From Daphnia carinata (Eukaryota > Arthropoda > Branchiopoda > Diplostraca > Daphniidae), in the NCBI RefSeq assembly GCF_022539665.2, contig NC_081332.1, positions 6,848,303 through 6,912,302 of the forward strand: a DNA stretch of 64,000 bases, in the 5' to 3' direction. Both the position numbers and the translations under genes were made by a program. This document shows, in pieces, positions 23,305 to 34,595 of this stretch. Below the pieces are notes generated by a model that worked only from the letters and a program-made list of their open reading frames with translations, was not told the origin of the DNA and did no database searches. Within the stretch, counting starts at the first letter, position 1; every line of letters begins with the position of its first letter.

Positions 23305-23879
23305 CCTTAGACTTATCGTCTGCAACAATGATTGGGTTTTTCTTTACAACGTTGATTAAAACAAATTAAATTTTTAAAATTAAATTACCGTCATTGCAAA
23401 CAATTATGATGTAAAGCTGCCCATGCAAGATTCTATTATAAAAATTTGATCTTCATTCTATTGACCGTTCTTTGTATTATTGACGGTGTTCTAAAGCTAA
23501 TTCAGAAAATTACCGAAATTCATTTAATACTATGTAGTTGCTGCAGAAAGTTCTAAAATATCTTTAAAAATGTAGAATAAAATTGTTGGTGTTGTATTAC
23601 TGTAAAAGTTTCATCAAAATACGTATCCAAGATGCTGAGATATCGTCATTTTAGTTTTTTCTTAAAAATTGCCCAGAAAGATTAGCAATAAAAACATCTT
23701 GAAGTACCCCAGTTTACTACCCATAACAGATATTAAACTGTGCCGAACCCCCCACGCCCTCCCTCCTCCAAAAAAAATTATGGCTGCATATCTATATATT
23801 TGTTAGCTTAGTTGGACGATTTTTGTACTCGTAGGGGAAAAATTAGTTTTTTGTTCTAACCACCCCCCTCTCTCCTCTA

Positions 23880-24460
23880 CACTTTGTGATAGTAAAAACG
23901 TTGACTTTATCCATTTTTGAAAACCTTCCGAATTTCCGAATTGGTTATAGCTCTCTGAAATCACTGGTCACTGTCTTAGATGGCAAAGGGCCTGCGTAGT
24001 ACATAGGGGATCACGAATTCCAGTCTTGTTGGGACTTATAAGATTAATAACAATGTCGCGATCGTAACTTTGTAATATTTAATGTTGTGCCTCTGGCAAA
24101 GTTGACGACGAGATGGATCTTCAGGTCCATTCTATGGAAAACGTTGCTCTGTTGCTATGTTACGTACTAAGAAAAACCTTGTCTATGTTTTACCTAGAAA
24201 TTACCCTTACCAAGTCTATCAAGAACGTACCGACACAGCACACTGCTGTCCTTAATATGACCATTTTTGGTCCTCACTGGACCACTAGGACGAACATAAG
24301 ACGCAGCGAAATTCTCTGATGACGTGTTTTGGCTGCCTTCTGCACATCTAGATATCCGGAAAAAACGGAGCCAGTGTGCGTCTTTTACCAGTCGTCCACA
24401 ACGAGTTCAGGCGGTGAACTGTAACACTTTTGGACCGCTTAGTATTATATATTTTTAAAA
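23880..24460. other. Spacer without recognisable features
   Basis: I see no supported gene or repeat boundary here. Confidence 0.3.
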
Positions 24461-24466
24461 GATGTG

Positions 24467-24540
24467 ATTGTGGCTGGTATCGAACTTGGGTCTCCCACAT
24501 CACAGTCGGACGCTCTTTCCACTAGACTATTCATCATTTT
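24467..24540 (-). tRNA. Degenerate tRNA-like sequence
   Basis: The minus strand has AGTCTAGTGGAAAGAGC (D-arm-like) and a GTTCGATACC T-loop. The anticodon arm is imperfect, with GTG as the most likely anticodon, and the acceptor halves do not pair. It is a tRNA pseudogene or the head of a tRNA-derived SINE. Confidence 0.35.
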
Positions 24541-25489
24541 TTCAAACAGTACAATAGAAGCAGAAAAATACTTGCGTTTTTTCCCACAACAGGTCACAAA
24601 ATTTTTTTTTTTTGTGTAACAAAAAGTTAAAATTCTTTTAGATTTTGAAACGTAAAAAAGTATGATTTGTAAATTTGTTAAGAAAACGAATTATTTGAGA
24701 TAATAGTCCTATCATAAGTAATGCTTGTTTTGAGCATTTTTTATGCTAAATAAAATATATTTTTCTAAGTCCCTCATTTCAATGAAATTTACAGTATAAT
24801 TTTACTTACCAGTTTTGTTGCAAAGTATAAAGTTTGAACATTCTACGTTTGAATTTCATGTATGTCAAAACTGGCAACACAGGATTTGGCCAAATGTGGG
24901 ACTAAAGACTTCAAGAACAGCCATAGTGATTTCCTAGACAACAAGGGTGGCTGCCGTATATCTATTTTCGCGCCTATATCAGGCCCGTCCTGGTTGTCCT
25001 AGTGGGGCAGATTTAGGATGACTTCTGGCTTTCAGTTGTTGTGTGGGTGTTAGTAGTCTTTTGTAATCTATGTAGAATCGTTTTGAGTTAGTTGAGTATA
25101 GATTGTGTGTCGTGTAAGTTACTTTGTTCTTTTGGTGCGCTTTTAGTATTAAAAAACTACTGGTTCTGCATTTTTCAGTAGTGGTTAAACAGCAAATTGC
25201 CTGCACCATTGTTGCAGCAACTAACTGTGTCACCATTATTGGTGAATAATTGTCGTATTAAGGTGTAATTGTGTTAAACCTATTCGTATTAGTGTATGTT
25301 CTCGTTCTGCCGATTACAAATAGGTCGAGATGCAGGGTAAACACGACCAGATTCTACATCATCACGTGATCGCGTTCCTGGTAGTTCCCAGCAGAACCAC
25401 GCAAAACCTTGCGTTGCCAAGATAATCTTTCAGATCTTAGATTTACTGTTACTATTTGTTAGTATTAGGACCAGGTTATTTAGCAAATA

Positions 25490-26823
25490 TGTCAAGAAGA
25501 GGCAACAGAAAAGAAGTTTGAGATGAGCGAGTTAGGGAACGCAAAACCCCCATATTTAGTGGGACACCGGAGGACGATGTAGCAGAATGGATTGCAGTAT
25601 TTGAACAAATTGCTTATCGTAATCTATGGAACCCTGTTCGTCGAAGCGTGATTTTGCACTATTTTATATTAGGTGCCACGAAAGTGGTACCGTAGTCTTC
25701 CACCTGTTCCCATTGATTATGAAGAATTGAAAACTGAGCTATTGAATGCCTTCAAAAACCCCAACTACGAATATAATTTAGAAACTCAACTTAGATATCG
25801 TTATCAGGGAGTTGATGAACCGGTTCTGAGATATTGCTTTGACATAGCGTATCTTGAAAATTGATCTAAGCACGACTGAGAGTATGAAGATCAGCCATGT
25901 TTTACGTGGTTTAAAACCCATTCTCATGGAACGAGTATATCCCTTTGTAGTTCCCGGACATTAAGGCGTTACATCAACTCCTACAGTTCCATTCACAGGC
26001 ATCTCACATGGCTAATAGGGGAGAATTGTCATACAGGGTCCTAAACTCAATTTCACGTTCCACGTCTCTAGTTATGGTTATAAATATTCCGAATACGACT
26101 TTCAACGCATATGTGATCAATTAAAAACAGCGCTTGAAGTGGTAGTCACCCAAGATAAATTGAAAACAGCCATTATAGGAGTTAAGAGCGATATTTCGTT
26201 AGGATTTAAAAACATGGAAAAAATGCTTAGGGGGATCTATGAACAGCAATAGGAAAAATATGACGATGCGTTTACCAAGGCACAAGATTTTATCAGAAGT
26301 CGGGCCAGACAGAAACAAGAGGTTATCCCAGGGGAAGATTTCAAAATCATTATTCAAGAAATTCCCAGGTAAATGTGCTATGTTATACATGTCAAAAGAC
26401 GGGACATATGACTTTAAACTGCCCCACTTTTGAGAAAAAATCTCATACTTGTGGGGAATCTGGCCATCTTGCTCGTGACTGTCAGAATCAAAATAACTCA
26501 AGTTCGAACACACCATTTTCCTAGTGCATCTGCTGCAAATAACTATGATTCATGAAAAGAGTAATGCAGCCGTCACATGGGTTCTTCCTTTGATGAACCA
26601 CACCTTGAATTTGGTTTTTAATGAAGGGGATTGCCATGTTCATCGAGTTAGGGCCGTCATTGATTCAAGCGAGGGTATATTTGTAATCTGCCCTGAATTC
26701 CATCGTCAGCTATTTTCGGGAAGAGTAAAGGAGTGGGAAGGACCAAACATTTTGACGGCGGATGGAAAGTCTATGATTCCAAGTGAGGATTTTGAAATGG
26801 AAATAAGAATTGACCTGAATTAA
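25490..26823 (+). pseudogene. Gypsy-type gag-protease fragment
   Basis: The plus strand contains, in broken frames, a Gag capsid-like region (PEDDVAEWIAVFEQIAYRN, then LLNAFKNPNYEYNLETQL), two zinc knuckles of CX2CX4HX4C type near 26375-26500 (second one CGESGHLARDC), and a retropepsin-like stretch (26524-26823). In the last, the catalytic DTG/DSG is altered to DSS within AVIDSSEG, followed by VICPEF. Reverse transcriptase is absent because unrelated LINE sequence begins just after. The preceding 24.96-25.45 kb may include its LTR or leader, but no boundary is visible. Confidence 0.6.
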
Positions 26824-26829
26824 ATCGTC

Positions 26830-27840
26830 CCAGGGCCTTCATTTTCTCTTTATTCATCTTTGCCTTTGTCCACTGACAGAACAATCAAGGGCCTGTCCTG
26901 CCCTATTAAAATCTTCATCCCAAGAGATGAAAATGATGACGTTGTCAACAAAGGCTCTAACAGTAAGTTTTTTATTAAGTAACGTTACGCCCTTGAAAAC
27001 ATGAAATAAGCGCGATAGTAAAAGCTCGATGTATAAAACGAAGAGATGGACAGATAGGGAGCATCCCTGGCGAATCGATTGAATGTCAGAAATCACCCCA
27101 GCCTCCGATCCGATTCGTTGGGGATTGACATTGCAGTTACAGAATACATAATCTGCAACCAACGGATGAGAGTGGTGGGATAGCACATGATATCCAAAAT
27201 GCTCCAGAGGATTTCCATGTTAACCAGGCTCTAGGCCTTTTCAAAGTCAACTCCAACAATGGCAGCGCCCATACCTCGAGGCGGAAAGTTGGAAAGGTCA
27301 TGACACCCCATGCCATGAACGCATTGAATGACACTGTAAAGAACTAAATGATCAAAAATCAATCTACCAGGTACCCCAACTTTTTTATGCGGCCCTATGG
27401 TAGATAACAGTGTCTGCCTCAAACTTCTCGCTAAAGTAGTGCCATGACTTTGTAGTCACAGTTCAAAAGAGAAATTGGCCGAAAATTAGAAAACCTACAA
27501 AGTCCAGAAGACTTGGGAATTAGCCTACTCGCCGCTTGTCCCTGCGATGAGGTCAGAGTATCCCATTCCAGGATATGATTAAACATATCCAAGAAATGGG
27601 ATGCGATGTCGCCCTAAGATAATATGTAAAACTCGTAAGGAATGCCATCGGTGCCAGCAGACTTATTTGATTTCATGACCAATAGGGCAAGGCTAATCTC
27701 TGGAAAGGAAATTGGTGCTGTCAGGTTTGGGGTTGGTTTCAAGCAATCTCTTACTCCCTTAAGAAAATCAGGGAACAAAACTTCATCCTCTACCACTCGG
27801 TAGCGTTCCCACCGAGCTCCGATTACAATTCCCAATTCCT
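26830..27840 (-). pseudogene. LINE (non-LTR) reverse transcriptase fragment
   Basis: On the minus strand, from high to low coordinate: MKSNKSAGTDGIPYEFY (RT motif region near 27640), a middle region with FEKA and ISCAIPPLSS in shifted frames, then IRQGCSLSVHLFVLYIE (near 27050) and AFVDNVIIF (near 26950), the place of the F/YxDD box, here VDN instead of DD. Frameshifts and the altered catalytic box show it is dead. The clade is not determined. Confidence 0.7.
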
Positions 27841-28113
27841 TCAGACGGGTTTAAACTACTCCCAAGTCTAGATTCAGTAGTATTTCTGCAATTTGAACCA
27901 ATTCCTACTGAAAATCAAAAACGGATAAGGTCGAGGTTTTTACATTCATAAAGTGTAACGAATAAGATAGGAGAACTACAATCCGTTATACGTACATGGG
28001 CTACTGTATCAATGTGCTTAATCATTACATATTTGGACTACCACACTGTCAAATGTAGAGTCAGATTTACGTTAATCGGTTTTATACATTTACATTGCAT
28101 CTCATTAATCTAA

Positions 28114-28186
28114 TGGTCCCAACGAGACTCGAACTCGTGATCTCCTGCTTATGAGGCAGGCGCTTTGGCATCTAAGCCATGTGATG
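28114..28186 (-). tRNA. tRNA-like sequence with CAT anticodon, acceptor stem unpaired
   Basis: The minus strand has a perfect 5-bp anticodon stem (CCTGC/GCAGG) with loop CTCATAA and a perfect T stem (ACGAG/CTCGT) with TTCGAGT loop. The 3' end is GGGACCA, but the expected 5' acceptor half is replaced by CATCACA, which does not pair. It is probably a tRNA pseudogene (Met/Ile CAT type) or SINE head, not an active gene. Confidence 0.5.
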
Positions 28187-28455
28187 ATTTTCTTAATATT
28201 TAAATGTGCAGAGTTATACGAGCTATACGTGAGTTTGAGCTTTTTATGAATGCGCTCACTCATCTGTTGAGCTTAGAGATTGGACGCGCTCTTTAAAAAA
28301 AAATTTGAACTTGAACTTGAACTTTGAACGAGAATAACGAGGTTAAGTCTTGATTTCAAAATCGAAAAACAGCCTGACTTTAGCTTAAATGTCGATTGCT
28401 AATTTCTTTAATAATTAGTGCAGTTTGAACTATAAAGTAAATTTGTTTTCACGTA

Positions 28456-29430
28456 GGGAAGAGCGGACCCAAACTGGACACGTACCAGATTGGACAACCG
28501 CAATAACTCGGAGGGGAATTGATGAAATAAAATTTACAAAATACTGTGTGATGGGAAATTCCATTCCACACTTGGGGCAAAATTTTCAAAAATATAATTA
28601 AACTATTCGTGTAGTTATCGCAAAACTAAAAAATACAGCCATTTTTTTCATCTTTTTGGCTTCTACAATTTTTTATTTCGCGCGAAAACCACTTAATGAA
28701 AAATAGCTTTGGTTATAACAAAAAATTGCTAATTCTTCCCTTTTCAATTTCCTGGTTTGTTTTAATTTTTAGGATAAGTAGTTTATTATTTATAAGCGTT
28801 TTAAAAAATGTCCTTCAGATGGGAGATACTGGTCACAGTTTTGGGGGTGAAATCGGACGCAAACGATAAATTCTGAGGCGGGGCCTAGGTTGCTTAGTTA
28901 CCGGAAAAATCGTAAACAAGGGCTTAAACCTGAGAAAGTGTTGTCTGCTATCTTCTACTGATAATGGAAATCGATAATTAATAAATAGCTGATAGCAAGC
29001 CCCTCCCATTTTCCTTTTTTCAAGCTACTTTGTCCATTCCACCCCCCCCCCCAGTCAATCATTAACGAATTTCGATATAATTAAATTTAGTTTACGGTAT
29101 TTTTAATACATAAATAGATAGCTTAATGAAATCCCAACGTCACACTATTTTTTCGAAGCATGTATTTTCGATGTGTAAAGTTTTAAAGACCATGTCTAAT
29201 GTGGTATACCGGATGTCCAGTTTTCCCCCCTAAATTGTCTTTCTTCTAATTTTTCGGTTTTTAAAAAATGTGTTTACGCCTAAACTACTCAACTAATTTG
29301 AATGAAAAAAATTGTGAACATGTATCTAAGTACAATTTACAATATAATACCTTTCAAATCACTAAATTTTATTTAATTTCCGATATACAAGCAAAGAACT
29401 ATTTTTGTCCAGTTTGGGTCCGCTCTCCCA
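28456..29430. mobile_element. TA-flanked MITE-like element (975 bp)
   Basis: The terminal inverted repeats are GGGAAGAGCGGACCCAAACT and its complement at the right end (near-perfect over about 24 bp), with TA on both sides. There is no coding region. This is the pattern of mariner/Tc1-type MITEs. Confidence 0.8.
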
Positions 29431-30161
29431 TATCTTTATTGTCTCTTTTTTACTGAAATAAAACTTAATGAATTCCTACTAACTATATTAAGGCTAGAAA
29501 ATTTGAGAATTTTACGGAAAAAAAGGACAGCTGCTTCCGTTTTTGGAACCCCCTCTCTTCAAACAAAAAAGCATTGTGTTGCGAGTGATCAATCAAATCA
29601 GTTGATTGTAAAACTGTTAATTCTTTCCGTTCATCGGGGTAAGAAAAAATGGGAAAGGGTTTTTGGTTTAATGTTTTAAGTGCCACCAGTTCAAAACTCC
29701 CAACAACAGCAAAGTTTTAATTTTGTGTACAATGCTAGAAAACCTGTGAATGGTACATTAGCTTCCCTATTACTCTTTTTCCTTTAATCGTTTGCTTGTG
29801 GTCTATTACCATTATTTTATTGTTTGCGCATTAAATTGTTGTATTTATTTATTTTCGCTATAGCTAAAGCGCCCTACTTTTCTTCAAGGATTCAATTCTC
29901 TTTGGGCCGAGAAAGAAAAAGACCGCAAAAGTACTGACAAAGGGAAGTCAAACTTGAAGTTTATTAACCCATTGCACAAACCGTAGATATTTTCCAAAAC
30001 GAGGCAGATATGTCAATTAGATGTGTGCTGCCCGTTATAACGGTATGGAAGGAAAAGCTGGCTGACATTGAAGAAAACCGATGCATCTATAAAGAAGCCG
30101 AATATATTATCTTCATTAACTTTTCCTTCTTTGCATCCTTGGTAACATTCAAGTTTGGACA
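29431..30161. other. Spacer without recognisable features
   Basis: Short open frames here lack any family signature. The right part borders the inverted LTR. Confidence 0.3.
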
Positions 30162-30858
30162 TGGTAGTTGCAACACCATGTACGCAACACAGCTGACCAA
30201 GATAAACATCTGCTGGTTTACTCACGCAAACGGTAAGTCACCAACATCACGCCATGTTGGACGCGTCTCCTGATTGGCTGCACGTGCGAGGCTCATAAGC
30301 GCCTTCCTCATCACGCCACTTTGCCAATATGCGAAGCTCCATGGTGAACCCAGCAACTGAGGAAGATCAGTCAAGAGCTTGCCTGTGCGTCTACTAGTCG
30401 CCTAGAATCTCTTATCGCTTTGCCTTATTGAGAAGTACTGCGCAGTAATCAAACCCTTTTATCTTAATGTTTGTATAATTGAGTTTTACGTAATTAAATT
30501 TGTTCGGACTTGAATAATCCTCGAACGGTTCGATTGTCTTTGTATTACTTATTGAAACCTCTATCTGCGTGTCGCCTACGGGAAGCTGAGTTTAGCACGT
30601 TCGCTATCGTATCGTGTCGTTTTCCCCCTTCCGTTTTTCTACTCGTGTGAGCACGGTAAGCCTCGCTTACAATTGTCTCTCTTAATTTGTTTCCCAATTG
30701 TTTCTTTTCTCTTCACATGTTCTCAAGCCTTTTGTACTCCTATGCCTAAGCCTAAAATAATACATCCATCATTGTGGGTAATCGCGTTCGAGTTCGCCAT
30801 TCGTTACTTGTCTTAAACCCGTAAAGTCGTCGTCCCTACGGGGAGATTGCTTTATACA
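30162..30858 (-). mobile_element. Solo or orphan LTR related to the envelope-element LTR (697 bp)
   Basis: The reverse complement begins TGTATAAAGC and ends CTACCA. It aligns along its length with the LTR at 7751-8500 (shared CCCACAATGATGGATNTATTAT, CTTACCGTG and ACACGAGTAG blocks, and GCATATTGGCAAA near the end). It has a single copy of the block that is duplicated in the other LTR. No internal retroelement sequence is attached on either side and no clear target duplication is seen. Confidence 0.65.
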
Positions 30859-32076
30859 TCTGTTATTGGATTCCTCTTGTTGCCTGCTAACCAACTAGCA
30901 TTAGTGCAAGATTTGATCATCTTTTCTGTTTCAACCATTTGAGATTGGCATCTATCTGAACCTAATTTCAAACTTTCTTGGGTACGAGACGAAGAATCTT
31001 AGCTAATTCATAAGTTAACAGACGAACCAGATGCCATGACAATATTATTGCTATATGGGACAGGTACTCAACTATGAATTTAAGCCTCGATAGCACCTAG
31101 CGCCTCGTTCCAATACATCGTAACCACGTGGGTAAAATTGTACAACCTAGGAGAAAATGTCCGGGATGTACCAAAATAACCCGACTACCCCTCCCTCCTG
31201 CTCAGTTATTTAGCCGATTATATGTGTTATGTTGCGATATAGTAAAATACGGGACAACGTAGTACGCATTACCATGGAAACGACTCATGAATGAGCTTGT
31301 GCTCTTACATCACGAAGGAGTGAGACAAATTTCCATTAGGCAAAGCCAAAAATTTTTGGAATCTACGACACATTTTTTTTCTACTAGGTTACAAGAGACA
31401 GACTTAGGGATGCGAAGGGTCGCCTCTATGGTAACAAAGCTTGCAAAATCTGCAAAATCTTTCAAAATCTCTAAAATTTGCTAGATTCTCTAGAAACTTA
31501 TAGAATCACAAAAATTTGCTAAAATCCCTAAATCTTATAGAATCCATTAAATTCTCAAAGATTTTGTATCTCGTGCACATTGAATTTGCGTTGCCAACCC
31601 CTCGATATTTTCTACCACTCGTTCATGAGTTGTATTTCGATTCAGATCAAAATAGTTCATCGAATAGGTAATTTATTTGTCTTTGTGTCATCAATTTGCC
31701 GTGGAGATTTTTTCAAATGGAAACACTGCCATGAACACTGTGAATATGCTTAGTAGCAATTGGGCAGCCATTGGTTGTCGAAGAAAACGAGCTAGTAGTT
31801 CAATGCATACGTTAGCCATTAGCATAAAGGTCAATGTGGTAAAGTTCTCTACTATCACCCACCTCGAAAATGGTTAACCAGTATATTAGATTGATGAAGA
31901 AAATGTAAATGAAGTAAATGTTCTTCACCAAAAAAGATTTCAGTGAAAATTTAACTGTAGATACTGTGTTTTCTTGTCGTTTTTGTGCAATCAGGTTTCA
32001 ACGGGAATTGACATTTGATCGTCGCGATAGCTACAGCATCGTAGCGAAAGTTGTCAGTTCGTCGCTACAAAAGGTA
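30859..32076. other. Spacer with a weak inverted repeat
   Basis: ACGACTCATGAATGAG near 31282 is the imperfect inverse of CTCGTTCATGAGTTGT near 31618, enclosing a stretch of AAAATCT-like tandem words (31440-31560). It may be a small unclassified element. Nothing else is recognised. Confidence 0.3.
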
Positions 32077-33086
32077 GGGGAGGTAGGGCGCAATTGGAAC
32101 GCTAGGCAATTGAAACAAAAATTATACCACTCAAAGTATGACAGGGATTTTGTTCAAAAAATTTGAATTGAAATAGGAATTAGGGTTGTTTATTTTTAGA
32201 AAAAATTAGAGGCTTTAGACTCTAAAAGTTTTCGAGTTATCCCAAAAAGTTTTTTTTTTAGGTCCATTTCTTGTTTTTGCCCAGACAACTTTTTCATTTT
32301 AACCCCTTAAACGATGGAGGAAATTATTTTAAAAAGTCTTAAATCATTCCTAGTTCATTTTTATATAAACTGATTACACTACTTTTTTCCTAGCTCGTTT
32401 TTATACTCTATAAACAATTAGTTTCCGTGAAGACCCATGCTAAGGGCAAATGGAACACAGATATGCGTCCTCTTTCCTGCAATTTGGCAACATTGTTCCT
32501 GCCATTGCAAATAAATTGCCAAATACAGCCTTTAAAATTTCCTATATTGATAAACATCGTCTGCTGGTTGGCGTGTACATATCGTCTGCATTTTGTTTTT
32601 TAATTTTTTTCAACATTGCGAACCTAAGGTTGCTTAAACTTATGAATTAGTAAAGTTAAATTATTCTCATTAATAACGATTAGGATATATGTTTAACATC
32701 CAATAAATGCTATTATAAAAATTTAGTTTTCATATTAGCAAATTTTTTCCTATTTTAGTGACTTATTATGAAGCTAATTTAAGAGAATTACAAATATTCA
32801 TTAACTAATATTTAGTTGCTCCAGGAAGTTGTGAAATAACTTAAAAATGTAGAATAAATTTTTTTATATTCTAGTAAAAATTTCATCGAAACAAGGTACT
32901 CCAATTTTTTTACCCCTAAGAGATGTTCACCTTTGCCGAACCCCCCCCCCCCCCAAAAAAAAAAAAAAAAATAACGTAGCTGAGTTAACTGGCTACAAAT
33001 CTATATATTTTTTAGCTTAGTTGAACGATTTTTGTAATCGGGGGAACAAAAATGAGTTTCTCGTTCCAATCACGCCCTACCTCCCC
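32077..33086. mobile_element. TA-flanked MITE-like element, copy B (1,010 bp)
   Basis: The termini GGGGAGGTAGGGCG and its complement lie between TA dinucleotides (32075-76, 33087-88). This is the uninterrupted counterpart of the repeat at 20690-23879 and shows where the two later insertions entered that copy. It contains a C14/A17 homopolymer run near 32940. Confidence 0.7.
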
Positions 33087-33796
33087 TATCAATGATTAGT
33101 TAGATGAAAAGTAATCGTATTCATAGTTGTGTTTTTTTTTCAATAATCTTTTCATTGATACTTAGTAATAGCAGGAACAAATTTGAATGCAGAATTACAT
33201 CCAGAAATTGGAAAGTGAAGAATATGAAGTGCTGGTTTATAACTAAGAGCAGACGTATGCGGACAAAACCCAAAGAGACAATTTGTTTCATTTCCGTCTT
33301 TTACCCGCCCAATATATTGAAAACAATTTAAACCTTTTTATATTTGTTCATTGCCAGATAGAAAGGTATGTACCACACTGACGTTTACCGAGAGAAGAAA
33401 CCACTAATTAATTTTCTTATCGCTACTTTTCTTTAGCTAAAAGAACTTCTAAGTATTTCCCCCCACCTCACACGTTTCCCCTACGATTTAAAATGTAGAT
33501 ATTTGGAAAACCGGCAATTACGCGGGTTGATAAAAAAGCGGAAATTTCCTAGAAATAAAAATTTCCCGTTTAACTGAAAATGAGAGTGATTTTGCATATG
33601 GCATGATATGCAAAATCAGATATTGAAGTATAGTAGAAACGATGTTCTTTTTGTAAAGCCCTTATGCGCCTTTTCTTAACCCAAGCCCCAGCCCCAAGTT
33701 ACCACACCAATATGGCCCCGTCCATAAATTTGAGAGAATTAAGAAAATTCATAGCGACACTCTTATTTACGTAAAAAATTCAAAAAATGTATGGTA

Positions 33797-34593
33797 GGGG
33801 AGACTGGGGTGTGTTCGGACACGTTTTGTTTTTCGGCCATATCTTCGACACAAATTACTCGATTTTCTTTTTGATTGTGCCAATATATTGCCTGCTTCTT
33901 CCTTTACCGCCGTGATTTTTTTCAGATTTTTAGATGAAATTATGTGCCGTCCACAGAATTTTAAAGTTTTGAAAAATTTGAGGGAGGAGCCTGTGGTGTT
34001 GGGTGAATTGGGACACAAGGGTGGGTGATGTGGGACAGCCTCAGTTTATACTTATAAAATACATTTTAAAAATTGTAATAAATCAGCAGGATACTACTAG
34101 ATGAACTCTTTATTTTAGAAAAGTTAGTTAGTTAGAAAGTAATTTTTTTACTAATTAGTGTAGCGCTATTTTTGTAGCTCCGCCTTTAACCCCACCCACT
34201 ACTGTTCCATTTCAGCAGTCCCAACCAGCCCCAAAAAAAGTCTTTTGGTAAAAATACAATTTCGCTCAAAATAATAGTCCTAAAATAAATTTTTTTTTGC
34301 AAACGATAGAGAAATGGATATACAACATGTTTGTATGTATAAAATTTTAACTACTTGTAGTATTGCGAAGAAAAACACTAAATGGCGGCGAAAAATTTAA
34401 GGAAAAAAATACCGTTTTTTTATTTTCTAAATAACTTTTGTATTTTTTTACATATTCGCTTAAAACTTTTACCCTAAATAGAAAACATAAATACCTATAA
34501 TATATAATTTTTTTGAAATTTTAAATTAATGATTACTATTTTTCCTCCAGCTGTCCCACTTCACCCACTGTCCCGGCTCACCCCAGTGTCCCG
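33797..34593. mobile_element. TA-flanked MITE-like element (797 bp)
   Basis: The left end GGGGAGACTGGGGTG and right end (reverse complement CGGGACACTGGGGTG) are inverted and bordered by TA (33795-96, 34594-95). It is non-coding and AT-rich inside. Confidence 0.7.
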
Positions 34594-34595
34594 TA

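Larger units (their letters stand above)
20690..23879 (+). repeat. Dispersed TA-flanked repeat, copy A, with two insertions
   Basis: Three blocks (20690-20990, 22510-22536, 23305-23879) align in order with the uninterrupted copy at 32077-33086. Shared sequence includes TTTTTCG...AAACGATG, GTGAAGACCCA, the TGCTGGTTGGC and TTATCGTCTGC blocks, and TTAGCTTAGTTG(G/A)ACGATTTTTGTA. The gaps are filled by a pogo-like transposon and a hAT-type MITE. The left terminus is not clear. Confidence 0.65.
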
